Of a stretch of 64,000 nt of DNA, positions 38,361 through 50,902 are shown piece after piece. The first letter of the stretch is position 1; every line of letters starts with the position of its first letter. The translations under genes and the position numbers were made by a program. This stretch comes from Elmis aenea (taxonomy: Eukaryota; Arthropoda; Insecta; Coleoptera; Elmidae). Under the pieces are notes generated by a model, which was not told the origin of the DNA, did not search any database, and saw nothing but the letters and a program-made list of their open reading frames with translations. The stretch lies in assembly GCA_947652605.1 (NCBI GenBank), contig OX393577.1:58242108-58306107 (forward strand). Direction: 5' to 3'.

Positions 38361-39079
38361 TACTCATTTGATAGACAATTTTTTTCTCTTGTTAATGATG
38401 CAAAACTTTAGTACCCTTACTTTTTGAGAAAAACGCAAAAATATACTCTCAAATTATTTTAATTGTATAGTATTTATTACCAAATAACAAATTGCACACT
38501 TCTGATTGGTTTCTCCTCCTTTCTCCACATTCCAGCATGATTAAAATTTCAATACGATAAATAAACCATTGCAATTTTTTATTCTTAAAGTAGTGCAGTC
38601 ACGATGACAGATCATTAATGCTAAACAATTGAATTATTTTAAAAAAGAGCTTGTCAAAATAGAAATAATGACTATCAAACCTCAGAGTAATACTAAACAA
38701 TTCAAATAAGGATTTAATTCCGTTAGACTTTTTCCTTTGGGGTCACCTTAAAAATCAAGTTTATGCTAAGAGGCCCGAGAATATCGAAAATTTAAAAGAT
38801 CGTATTAGAGAAGAGATGAGGTCTATTACACCTGAAATGGTTGGGAATGTTATTAACGGGTTTAAAAACCGAGTTTATCATTGCCAAGCTGTAAATGGTT
38901 CACAGTTTGAACACTTATTGTAGATTTCGTCAAAAAATTTAGTTCTTATGATGTTAGAAATAAATACCAAACAATTAAAATAATTTGAGAGTATATATTT
39001 TTCTCAAAAAGTTGCTTAAGTAAGGGTACTTAAGTTTTGCATCATTGAAAAGGGAAAAAAATTCTCTATCAAATGAGTA
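38361..39079 (+). mobile_element. Internally deleted Tc1/mariner element
   Basis: The inverted ends are TACTCATTTGATAGACAATT and its complement, both continuing through AATGATGCAAAACTT and GTACCCTTAC. Only about 720 bases remain. The transposase C-terminus is still readable at 38711-38923. Arms match beyond the ends to include ACTCTCAAATTATTTTAATT. Confidence 0.85.
38711..38923 (+). pseudogene. Mariner-type transposase C-terminal fragment
   Basis: An open plus-strand frame of 70 codons contains DLIPLDFFLWGHLKNQVYAK, then EMRSITPEMVG and NGSQFEHLL, and stops at 38921-38923. PLDFFLWG, close to the last catalytic acid of DDE transposases, and the NG-x-FEHLL ending are characteristic of insect Tc1/mariner enzymes. 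The N-terminal DNA-binding region and the first two acids are deleted. It is therefore non-functional. Confidence 0.9.
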
Positions 39080-40534
39080 TCTATAATATAGCGGTATCTA
39101 GTCATTTAAAAAAAATCAATTGTTTTTCATTGCGCTTTTGTTATTCGAAAAAAAATTGTCTTATGGTGGAAACCTAAGTACTAAACAACTTTTTTTTAAA
39201 CATTTTTCCTTAAAGTGGATATTTACTGAGATATATAGCATATTCCATATCTTTTAGACACACTGTATGGTGTATGTACATACAATGCAAAATCAACAGA
39301 CAAAGCATAAAATAAATTAAAATTTATAACTGTAAAACACAATTTGACTGACCGTTACTTGATTAACAGCATTTTTTTTACAACTGACACTCCTTTTTTA
39401 ATTTTATATGTGCATAATATACAAATTTGTACTTTATGGAAATATTTTTATGAACATAGAACAGTTATCGCATACTTTTTTAACTAACGCCATCGGAAAG
39501 ATACTATTTACAAGAAAGTACATTTTTTGTACTTCAACGTAAAATTATCGCCGTTTTAACAAAAAAAAAGGTCCCAAAGCCTTCGTGGATTTAACCACCT
39601 CGCCATTTTAGTAGACAAGGTTTGGTTGGTCGGCAAATTTCCGGTTCATTTTCCGGTAATTATAAGTAGTCTGTTGGGTAATTTTTGATATTTAGTGCAC
39701 GCGTTTTCCAGTGATCAATCCTTTGACCCTATTAATTGAAAATGAGGTTTAATTACACTGTTAAGGAATGTCATTTTGTAAATATGTTGAACTTTTTTTA
39801 TGATTTTTAATGTAACCGATGTAGAGACGATGTTGCAACACCGCTGAGTTGTATTTTATGCCATTTTATGGTAGGGTAGTTTACCACCGCTAGAAGTGTG
39901 ACAAAAAACGCGGGAGTAAGAATTCTACAGCGAAGCAACTCAGATGTATCTATTTGTACCATTTATTACGAATAAAAGTTGTGTTACGTTGTGCTTTAAT
40001 TACTCAATCAATTATTACAATTCTATTATACGATTAAATCAATCACACACAAACATACACAAAAGGAAAAAAACAAATCAACTGCAGATTCCTTTGTGCT
40101 TTGCTAAGTAAAATTTGTTTGCTTTTTATTATTAAAAAAGGCATACAACTGCACAATGCCAACACTCGTTATCAGCAGACATTAAAAGTATAACGTATAA
40201 CCTTTGTCATATGCCAATTACTACATCCAAGTCACAGTATTATCACCGCATGTTTGCTTATTATTAGCACCGATAATTCATCCATTTTGCGCACGAATAC
40301 CGTGCACCAACATTGCCAAAACTTTTTAATCGCTGTCGTTTTGTGCAGTTCAAAGGGCACGTATGTTTGTCTGTCATGTAAACAACAACGAACAGCTATG
40401 AAACAGTATGCCATTAATGTTTCAGATTTTAAGAAACTAGTCATCTAGTACAAAAGGACAAGATTTGCAACAAGAAAAAAATCTCAAACGCAAGAAAGTT
40501 TTTTTTAACTTAAACTCCATATTGTGTTGATAAA

Positions 40535-40675
40535 ATGGCGCACGTGTTCAAATTCCACTTCGGCATCTCCCCCCTTCCCATTCTCGATAACACATCAAGC
40601 AAGCAAGCAGATGACAACCTCGACCAACGTGAAGCAAGTGATCACATGTGCCATGAGATTGCAGGTTTGCAGTAG
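40535..40675 (+). CDS. Coding-like frame or first exon, unknown product
   Basis: The frame opens MAHVFKFHFGISPLPILDNT and continues with SSKQADDNLDQREASDHMCH to a TAG after 46 codons. CAG|GTTTGC just before the stop is a possible donor, in phase 1. The next 140 bases are open in another frame (ATSAVEVGYTIEPYQRLPKY, then VNVRSNCEAACHMTV), which could equally reflect a frameshift in a pseudogene. The stretch is GC-richer than the intron. The short FKFHF start is vaguely like METTL18-type methyltransferases, but I would not assign it. Confidence 0.35.
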   Translation: MAHVFKFHFGISPLPILDNTSSKQADDNLDQREASDHMCHEIAGLQ

Positions 40676-41209
40676 CGCCTCACATGCGACGAGCGCTGTA
40701 GAGGTGGGTTACACGATAGAACCGTACCAAAGATTGCCAAAGTATGTCAATGTTAGGTCAAATTGCGAGGCTGCTTGCCATATGACTGTTGCTCCAACAC
40801 AAGGCTTCACTATCAGGTGACTAAATCAAATTGTTTATACTTTCGTTGGACGCGCCTACCGGTGCAAGTTGAGTTACTTAACTTGTTGACGGGTTGCGAC
40901 AGATTTGATGTATGAAAAGAGAACATGATGAGTATGCACTCCACTGGGAGGAGCAGCACAAATCGTAGAGACGTCTCAATTGTTTTGATAGCTGAACTCG
41001 TATTGGTTACGTTTGTCAAAATGATAAGTGTCAGGTCGCGCACCCTGTTCATAAACCATAGTGCATAAACGATAAGATATTTTTATGTACACAAGATATG
41101 TTAACAATATTCAAACACACTAAAACGAAAAAAAGAATCGGTAGTTATTAGTGCGATAGCTATAGTCTTCAAAAATTGCTACAGAATTTTAAATCACAGT
41201 CATAATTTT

Positions 41210-41556
41210 CAGGGGTTTGGAGCTGAGCACGGAGCAGGAGCACAGAGCAGTGGAGCAATGGGTTTTTGCCCCGAGCAGGAGCGGAGTACGGAGCAAATAA
41301 TTTTGATTGTTCCACTGCTCCAGTTTATTATGTGCCATTTTCTAAAAAAAAATACTTTTTATTCCTTCTTTTTTCAACGTTTGAAGATCAATAATTCGTT
41401 TTTTAAAACATTTATTTAACTTCACTTGTTTGTTAAGGTCAATTTTTTGTTATTTTTGACCAACTTCCACATATGCGATAAAATTAAAACTTTGTTTTTA
41501 AAAACAATTTTTTTTGGAGCGGAGCAATTAAAAAACTAGACTGTTCCAAACCCCTG
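41210..41556. mobile_element. hAT-type MITE with GAGCA repeats
   Basis: The ends CAGGGGTTTGGAGC and TTCCAAACCCCTG enclose 347 bases. Flanks ATAATTTT and ATCATTTC look like a decayed 8-bp target duplication (6 of 8). Inside, GGAGCA/GAGCACGGAGCAGGAG units repeat on the left, with CTGCTCC and GGAGCGGAGCA later. The build parallels the GGAGTC element at 16848, though the sequence is different. Confidence 0.75.
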
Positions 41557-41745
41557 ATCATTTCGGTTTTTGTTTTAAGTAGTTTGGCATTGAATTGAGA
41601 TTCATCGGCCACCGGCCACCGATATTTTGTTTTTCAATATAATTCTGCATCGAATTTGCAAGAAAATCACTTTTACTGACCTAACACAACACAACTATAA
41701 AAATTTGTACACATCATAGGTCATTGCTTAGCAACGAACGGTTAG

Positions 41746-42383
41746 TACAGGGTGGTCCAATTCGATGGGATTACATGGGTACCTCGCTCAATAGTCAAGA
41801 TATAGAAACGGTTAAATTACCAAAAATGTGCAGTTTTTTGAGACAAATTCAGAACAGTTCTCAAATATAATATATCATTTCCGGTTTTTTTTTTTTTTTT
41901 TGTTTCGCAGCCTACTTTTTGTTTTTTATCTTTAAAAAAATTAAAAAACCTTTGTAACTTGCGTATTATTGACAATAAATACATTAACGCTTACATATTT
42001 GGAAAGAGAAAAAAAAGGAATTTAAATAGGTCATAGCCAACTATAGCTTCCATTTTTTTTTTAAGTGAGTTTGTGTCATAACTTTTTAACGGCGAGCGTA
42101 ACATTTTTTTTAGTACTATCAAAATCTACATAAAAATACTTAAAAATAATCTTTATAAACTTTTTTGATATTTAAGACAATAAGGAAGGTATGACACATT
42201 AAAAATATAACAAAAAAACAGTTTTTCTCTAATAACTCAAAAACCGGAAATGATAGAATATTTTTGAAAACGGTTCTAAGTTTGTCCCAAAAAACTGCCC
42301 ATTTTTGGTAATTTAACCGTTTCTCTATCTTGACTATTAAGCGAGATACCCATGTAATCCCATCGAATTTGGACCACCCTGTG
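41746..42383. mobile_element. ACAGGGTGG foldback, 638 bp, copy 1
   Basis: The left end is TACAGGGTGGTCCAATTCGA and the right end reads TTTGGACCACCCTGTG. Arms share GGGATTACATGGGTACCTCG, AGAAACGGTTAAATTACC and ATCATTTCCGG. It has a near-identical sister at 56606-57243 of the same length by my coordinates. The last base of the right end is changed (GTG for GTA). No coding capacity is seen. Confidence 0.9.
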
Positions 42384-44180
42384 CATTCACCAAATATAAA
42401 TAGCAACAAAATTATCATAGCAACCATACCTTCCTAGAAACCATACTAATTCCCTAGCAACCATTGCATAGCAGTCTTCTAAATTGGTTACAGAAATCAA
42501 TTTAAAACCGCACGTGATTGTATGGTATAATAATAATTAACACCTTAATCCAAATTAATTTTGGAGGTTTATATACAACCTTCTTAGAACTAAAACCAAT
42601 TAAATTGACAACTATTATCGGTAATTGCAAGTTACACAAGTTGCTAGGCTTTAAAATCAGCGAACCTAGATCCACAAGTAGAAAAAAATAAGGTTATTTG
42701 CCACTGGTATGGCGATAAACAATTATTACTTCTAAATTTATCACCTGCAATCATTTTAACTTGTGTTGAAAGTCAACAGCTTTAGCTGTATTTAATTTAA
42801 TAAGCTTGGGCTTTAAATTACTACGACAAACGCCTCATTTACGTTTTCTATAAATAACAGACGAAGAGACTGCAACATTTACACCATCAACATTCGACAC
42901 TTTTCGCAATTACTTCATCAGTACGACTCTGTGAAATTGATCTCGTTATTAAGTTATCTGCTTAGCAGCTGTACGCCTTTTTAAAACATAAAGTAAATGA
43001 TCTATTAATATCAAGTTATCTCCAACATTCTATAAACATATGAAGTTACTTAGCTACGATGACAAAAGTATCGGGTACTCCCCCCAAAGCAATGCACATT
43101 TTAAAAGTTGTAGTTTTATATTTAAGGCTTTAAAACAGCAATCACCTCTGGCTATTGTGCATTTCAAACAATGAGCTACTTAAACATTATAAACAATTGT
43201 ATTTAAAGTATTATGCAACATTTTATTAGTAAATAAAACATGAATTACAGTATAACTAAAACTAATCGAATAATGCAAAGAACATACAAATAAACTTTGA
43301 AACTACATCTGAAAGTTGACCACCTTAAAAATTCTCTGCACTCAATACCAAAATAATTAGTTGGTTATTAAACCCTCAACAACATGTACAATTATGAATA
43401 ATTTTCAACATATATAAATATACAGTAGAAACAACTGTGCGATTATAACAAAAATAATAAAGTCAATCACTTCTTTTAAATTACACAGAAAATGTATACC
43501 TACCAACATTTTTAAACACATTGATTTTTAAAACCATTTCTTTTAATATGTTTAATCGTTGCTCTCAGCAGTGTAAATAATAATTCACTTTTTTTTAATA
43601 TCATGAACTAACTCCTAACTCATGTCCTTAGTAACATTACCGTTTTAGTAACTTTTAATTGTAAAACAATATAATTTAAATCTATTGTTTTCTAAACATT
43701 GGTTATATTGTATTACACAACTTTTTATCTAAAATAAATCATTCTAACCCTCTATCAGGCGCGTATTTGGTAGATACATTGCGTATTATATCATGCTTAT
43801 ATTTTAAAAAACGTACTTAACAATCAATGTAAATCAAACTCTTTTTGGATGCTTTTAAGGAGATATATTTTAATAAACTTTTAAAAACTCTAACAAAATC
43901 AGTCAAATAGGAATCACAAAAAATATTTAACGATTGGTAGTTGTTCACATTTATACTTATCAGGTTCACAACCATCCATTTTACCAACGAAGCAGGTTTT
44001 GCGGACCGTAAATGCATGTCCAAGCAAAAATATTCATTAATAAGTCGGCAAGAATATAATATCATAATGATAATATATACGAGAATGGTTCAAATTTAAC
44101 CGGAATTTTGATCCTAAACCCCAGAAAAATGAATTGAAAATCGATTTTTTTTTCAGTAATGTAGTATGTAGTAAGTAGAC

Positions 44181-45226
44181 TATACAGGGTGTTTCTTAAA
44201 TATTGCGAAAAAATTCGGGAGGTGATTCCTTATCAAAAATTAAGGGGGGTCTTTCATACAATTGTTTTTCCTTGACGTCTCCTTTCGGAGTTACACCCCC
44301 CTAAAAGTAAACGGTAAAATTTGGTTTTTATTACCTATATTTCTCAAATTTGGATAAATGTAGGAGAATTATAGGTATTTGGTAGATGTTTTATACTCAT
44401 CAAAAGGTTTTCCATAGTAATATTTTTAATCATCTCCCACCTTCACAGGGGGCTGAAAAGTGCGACCCTTGTTGGTTTTTTATCAAAACTTTTTGGTGGG
44501 TTGAAATTTTGCAATTAAGAATTTGTTTTTTGAAAGCTTGACGTTTTTAGAAACTTTTTTTAATCTTTAGCGTTTCTCGTAAAACCCATCGTTTTTGAGT
44601 ACAAAATAAAATAAATAAACATGAACCATCAAATATTCCAACATAAAACGATTCATTTTGGTGGTTGCCATGGTTTGTTTGTGTTCATATTGGGTAGAAT
44701 TGACGGGTGTAATTAATTTCTACCCAATATGAACATAAACAAACCATGGTAACCACCAAAATGAATCATTTTATAATGGAATATTTGATGGTTCATGTTT
44801 ATTTATTTTATTTTTTACTCAAAAACGGTACGTTTTAAGAGAAAAACTAATGATTAAAAAAGTCTTTAAATAAATCAAGCTTTCAAAAAAAATATTCTTA
44901 ATTGCAAAATTTCAACTCACCAAAGAGTTCTGATAAAAAAAAGGGTCGCATTTTTCAGCCCCCTATGAAGGTGGGAGATGATTTTAAATATTACTATGGG
45001 AAACCTGTTAATAAGCATAAAACATCTACCAAATATCATTCTCCTACATTTATCCAAATTTGAGAAATAAAATAAAAACCTAATTTTGCCGCACCCCTTT
45101 AGGGGGGTGTACCGTGTGGCTCCGAAAGGAGACGTCTGAGGAATTTTTTTTGTGAAAAACCCCCCTTTATTTTCGATAAGGAATCACCTCCCATTTTTTC
45201 GCAATATTTAAGAAACACCCTGTATA
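44181..45226. mobile_element. ACAGGGTG foldback, 1.05 kb, with extended central palindrome
   Basis: The ends are TATACAGGGTGTTTCTTAAA and complement, and the arms run through GGAATCACCTCC and GGTGGGAGATGATT. The centre (about 44620-44790) is a near-perfect palindrome including CATGGTTTGTTT and CTACCCAATATGAACA, with a loop of about 20 bases, so the whole element is one hairpin. It lacks the ATGGGGATCTCG box. A half copy lies at 1376-1816. Confidence 0.9.
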
Positions 45227-47027
45227 GAAGCCGTATGTGCTGTCACTGTTGTCTCTTGACGCTTACGTTGCCAGCAATAATTAATGTAGTTAATAACTGG
45301 TATCTAATAAGTTTTCAAAACCTCATCACACTTGTGCCACATACACAAATTTAAAATGCAGCGCTTCCAAAATTTTCCAAACCGACATTTTCCTCCAAAA
45401 TCCAAAACACGCCGGCATATAAAAGTCAAATGTATTTTCCAGCTCAACGACCAAACCAGGTGTACAGTTACATTTATTACACGTTACCCACTGAGGTATG
45501 TATATTCTAGTGCAAGCATACATTAAATAATGATGGACAGACAACGTAACCATCGTAAAAACCACAAACTTAAGGTCCGTAAATCATTTATCCACACGCG
45601 GAAAATGTGTCCCAAAAAGCCATGTGGCGAAACATGCGAGAGTTGTAAACTTTAAAGCCACCTGTCGCACGCGCAGATGTCGAGATTCATTCTAGTACGG
45701 ACACAAAATAAAAGAGGAGAAAAGTTTTATAAATCACATCGTGTTACAAGCGGGCCACCGAAATATTAATATAACGTTTCATGTGAGGGGTTAACCACCT
45801 TGTAATTTAGGGCTACAAAAATTGGCAATTTTTGAGCCACTTCCACTTAAACGATTTCTCGGAAATTTCTTAGTACCTACTTGCTAGTATAATTTGGCAT
45901 TACATTTTTTTGAGGTGATCGGCCCCCAGCTTTCATGACAGAAAATAAGGGCGAACAAAATATTCCGACAAAACTCCCAGATATCCTCTTAAGAATGTGT
46001 AAGCCTAGCCAACGATAATGTGATACAGAAACTTGAGAATAGCATCCTTTAACTATGTATTTACCAGTATAACAGCATTCTTGGTGTAAGTAAGCAACAG
46101 CTAACGGTAGTCTTAATTTGCATTGGTCATTATACCGTGTTTTAATAAAAGCATATCACACAATAATGCCAAGTTTAATTAACTTTATGTTCAGAATATG
46201 CAACTCGTGATCTGGGTTCCTTTACTGACGTGTTTTTTAGACGTTTGGGATCCTACAACCAGGATAATAGTAGGTTGGCAGTGTAAATTACACTTAATTT
46301 TTAACAGATGTTACAGCTTTGTAGCGCGGTAGCGTTTGACAAACGGATGATTACTAAAAAATGTCATCGAGACTTGGGGTAAAAAGGCAAACTAAAAAAT
46401 AATGGATATATTTTATGTGTTATAAAACAAATTTTCTTAACGCATAATTTTTATTTTAGCACGTCTAAAGATTCGCCAAGGAATTTGTAAAATATGTTGC
46501 ATGCGGGTAATTTTTTGAGGGATACATTCATCTGTATTATTTTATTTAAACTTACTAAACTTTAAACAAATTTAATGAAGTTAATAAAATTACAAACTGG
46601 ATACATCAAAGTAAGTACCTTTTGTTTCTTCCAAGGGTATCGTGATTGTGCAGCGTTTTAACAACACCTTTATTAGTGAAAATTACCCAATCAAAAAATA
46701 GTAGTCCACTTTTGGAAGATTAAATATGGCTTCCATAAAAAAAAGAAAATAAATGTCAAAAAAACAAAACCGAATTGATTTAGCCCAAAATTGATAAAAC
46801 GCATGATAAGAAGTTTGCTATAAACCAGTGCTTACGAAATATTAAAATTTTCATACATTAGAAAAAAAACTCAGCGGAACACACAGTTATATTTTTAGTT
46901 TAAGCCAACGGTTTTAAATAAGCAGTTTATTTTGAAAGTGGCATGTCACTTTTATATTATATTGAGAAATTAAATGGTTTGCATTTAAATTTGTATAAAA
47001 ATATTTATGCTAGTTAAGGAGAATTTT

Positions 47028-47776
47028 CAGTAATAATATAACAAGTGCATTGAAAATTATCGATAATTTTTGGTAAATATGCCCGAATGCTTCAACTTGC
47101 ATGAGTGAAGATTTGTCAAAAATTATAGATTATTTGCAATGCACGAGTTATATTTTGTCAGAAAATTTCCTTCACCTAACCTATCTGTCAAATTAAAATG
47201 TGGTTTAACTTAGATAAATTAAAGTATACCTACTACTTACTGCGATTGTTATTATTAATAGATCATTTATAACTAATTTTTAATTCAAGAATTATATTTT
47301 AATAAAAATTAATGAACCAAACAGTATTTAGGTACATACATAATCTGTTATGTCAAATTTTACAAGTACCTACTGTCAGAGTGGTGTGTCAGGGGTGTGG
47401 TTTAATCTATATTAAAGTAACGTTATTGGTCGCCAACATCTGTCAAAAAATTATCAAGACCAAAATACCTCATTCCCTCTCCAAATTTATATTTTCCACC
47501 AATCAAAAACTCAGATTTCTTAGAAACGACCAATAAATGCATGAAAATCTGTTAATTGCGAAAAGTAAATTATCAGTGTATGATTATGTTTATTGGTCGT
47601 TTCTAGGAAATCTGAGTTTGTTATTGGTCGAAAACGCAAATTTGACAGGAGGATCAACTCCTGGCAGAGGAATGTAAAATTATTACCGTGTAATATTGCT
47701 CCTATTGGTAGTCTCTAGAAGATTTAAGATTAGTGATTGGTTGAAAACGCAAATTTGACAACTGAAGGAAATTTTC
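47028..47776. repeat. Internal fragment of the 18-kb foldback family
   Basis: This is the reverse complement of the interior of 18365-20752, with shared ATAACAAGTGCATTGAAAAT, GGATCAACTCCTGGCAGAGG and CCTATTGGTAGTCTCT. It lacks both ACAGGGTG ends. It reads uninterrupted through the point where the piggyBac-like element sits in the 18-kb copy. The protein-like frame here recurs in the 23-kb copy only because the DNA repeats. Confidence 0.85.
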
Positions 47777-48344
47777 ACTTATATTTTTTCATCTAGGTTA
47801 CTTATATCTTTCTCAGTATACATAATTTCACACAGACGTCAACGAATCGCCATTTTTTATTACTTGACTTAAGCCACATAAGAATTCATAGTTCGCAAAA
47901 ACTACGGACTGTTGATTTTGTCCGATGTTTTACTGAAGTAATGCTTGATAACACAGTAATTTAAGAAAATTGATGAGTAAATTATTAATATAAGTAATTT
48001 GTAAAATGTATTTCATTAAAAGTTTATTAAGTATTTTTTCATTGTCATCAACAGGAGTGATTGTCTTCGGATATTTCACTTTCTTTTAAATTCATTAATT
48101 TTAATTAAAATAACTGTGGTAAATTTAGGTTGTATAGGAAAAGCAAATCGATCATTATGCCATATTCAAAATAAATGCATTTGCATTTCTGTTTAACGAT
48201 AAAATGTCCATTGACGAAAATAATAACGATTTTGAAACAAATTGAAAGTAAAATGTTTAAAGATAAAAATACCATACATTTTTGTAATCGTAAACAGCTT
48301 CAACTCATTTTTCGCAAACAGTGACAGGTATACCATAAAATTTA

Positions 48345-48425
48345 GCAGCTTTACCAAATTAAAACGTCTGCTCGAGTTCTGATAAGCGAGATCCCCATGT
48401 TAAACTCCAAAATTCAATCACTTTG
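48345..48425 (-). repeat. Solo end fragment of the 50-kb foldback family
   Basis: AAGCGAGATCCCCATGTTAA followed by AATTCAATCACTTTGT matches, in reverse, the terminus of the element at 50190 (ending CCCCATGCTTAAACTCGAAT and TCACCCTGTATA). No opposite end was seen, and the terminal CCCTGTATA has mutated. Confidence 0.6.
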
Positions 48426-49664
48426 TAAATATTAAAAAAAATATATTTTTTTTGAACTGTATGTGATTTAAAAACTCATTTCTGGTCGCAATATTAAAGT
48501 GTAATAAAACAAAATGTCTCCTTTGAATGCTCATTTAAAATGTTAACCGCAAATATTCAGGCAGCCAAAACAAACATTCATAAGTAACCGTACACATTTT
48601 TACTTTCACTAAAACTTCACAGTAAAACTGCATGCGAACGCAAATACCACAAACAGCATTTCTACTAATAAAAATTGCCGTTAACAAATTCCACAGCTAA
48701 AAATCGAAACGCATTCATTTTTGATCAGCCTTACACACTTACATTTCACACACAACGTAATAATAGTCTGAGTAAACTTCGAAGCACGCTTTAATTAGCC
48801 AATTAATAATCATAACACAAAAAAAAATTGGGAATTGTCCAACGGCCTTCAATCGAGCCGCGGAAAACTACCATACACAGTCACTGAACGCTACACGAAA
48901 ATAAGCACTGTTTGATCCTTCTTACTTATTCTAATTAACTAATGGGAACCAACAGCATAAACAGTTGAAGTAACGGTTCGAAACAAAAAAAAATGCTGGC
49001 TTTAAAAACAAAAGAGATACATAAATAAATAAATGTAAAGCAAATTATACGGTTTTATCTCAAAGTAAAGTTTTGCGCACTTTAAGTTGGTTTAATACTC
49101 TGTAAACAATTAAAAATTTGTATTTGCAATAAAAAAATTACCTAAGTTCGCTATACAGAGCACTTTGATCAAAGTAAATTGCACAACGAAACGTGAAGAC
49201 GATTTTCTAATAACATACTCTTAAGGCTCACAGAAAATAAGTCTGGTTTGCCAATATTATTGCGGCTAAGCCAAAAATAAAAAGGTTCACAAAAGAATTT
49301 CGTGTTTATCAAATCGATAATTAAATTTCAAGTTTCCCGCAAACTGATTAAAACTGAAATAAATAGATGTCTCTCAGTTTAATCACGCAGTATGACAACG
49401 AAACTTTAGATTTCATCAAATTCTACGCGATAGATAAACTGTATTTGGGTACAAAACAACGTTTAGAATAATGATTTATGAATAAAAGCTGAAACACTGC
49501 AAAGCTGCAACTTTTATGCACAAAAATCTTTTTAGAAAGCAGGTTTTGTTAAAATAAACAATTATCCCTACAATGTAGTTATTTAATTCTGTAATTTTTG
49601 GAAGGAAAATGCATTAAAACATTGCAACAACATAAAGTTTGTGATTGATCATGTACAATATTAA

Positions 49665-49758
49665 ATATAAAATATTACAATATTAAAAAAATGAAGCGCA
49701 AAATATTTACCATATAAAATATTACAATATTAAAAAAATGAAGCGCAAAATATTTACC
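49665..49758. repeat. Perfect 47-bp tandem duplication
   Basis: The 47-base unit beginning ATATAAAATATTACAATATT and ending AAAATATTTACC occurs twice back to back (49665-49711 and 49712-49758) with no difference I can see. Perfect identity points to a recent duplication or an assembly artefact. Confidence 0.9.
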
Positions 49759-50189
49759 TTAAGTAAAAACAATATTATTAAAAGTCACTGTCACGGTTTG
49801 TTTTTATACTATTATTAACTTTTTTTTAACGATTTGGAAGCCAATACTAACTATTAGGTGTACTGATAACGACCTAATTAGTTAAACAATTACGATAAAC
49901 AATCGTTCACTGACACGAGACAATCAGACCATTAAAATTCCACCTTTGTGTTAAATTATTTTAATAATGTATATTTGGTCACAAGTGTTCAAGATATGCT
50001 AAGATTTTTCCCTTATTTAACGCATGCCTTAAACTAAATATGTACTCTCAGTTATAAAACCAATTTTTAAATTGTTTACTACCTATTCGAAATACAAAAT
50101 TGAAATCAAAGCATTTGGGTGCATATGTCCTCAGTAACACAATCCGATATAAACGGGTTTGTTTAGTACAGCGTTTCTCAATCGGGGTA

Positions 50190-50902
50190 TATACAGGGTG
50201 ATTCAAATTCGAGTTTAAGCATGGGGATCTCGCTTATTATAACAGCTAGAGCTAGAGTATAGGTTTAAATTTGGCAAAGTTGCTAAATTTTGTGCTTATT
50301 GATAATCCACAAGAGAAATTGGCAATATCTCAAACGGTATCCGAGAAAATTAGAAAAAAACGGATAATGTGACAGGCAAAAGGCTTTCAAAACTTTTAGT
50401 CTGTCGATTGGTTGTCATGGAAACAACATAAACTACAACGACCGGCCTACCTGATTTATAATGGTTATTATTTAAAATCCTTTTTTTAAATTTGGCAATA
50501 AAAAAAGAAATAAAATACCATGTGTGATACATCAATGAATTCAGAAAATTAAATGATTATGTAAATAGCAAAAATTACGCCCATAAGAAAAAATAAAGTT
50601 AGTTTTCATAAAACAAAAACGAATCGACCTAGGAAAAATTTGCGATCACCCTCCGATCCGGCTTAAAAAGTTGCTAGGGCAAAGTTTTTAGACATTTAAA
50701 ATATTTTATACATCAAAGGAGTTATAGAAGATTTTCCCAGTTTTTCAAATTTTCTCAGACGCCGTTTGAGATATTTCCAATTTCTCTTCAAATTATTATT
50801 GAGCACAAAATTTAGCAACTTTGCTAAACTGAAACCTACACTCTAGCTATTATAGTAAGCAAGATCCCCATGCTTAAACTCGAATTTCAATCACCCTGTA
50901 TA
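50190..50902. mobile_element. ACAGGGTGA foldback, 713 bp
   Basis: The left end is TATACAGGGTGATTCAAATT and the right is its complement. The module GCATGGGGATCTCGCTTATT occurs about 30 bases in. Arms continue through AATTTAGCAACTTTGC and GAGATATT(T/G)CCAATTTCTCTT-type text. The centre is AT-rich and unpaired. It shares the box with the 5652 and 18365 families although the outer sequence differs. Confidence 0.9.
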
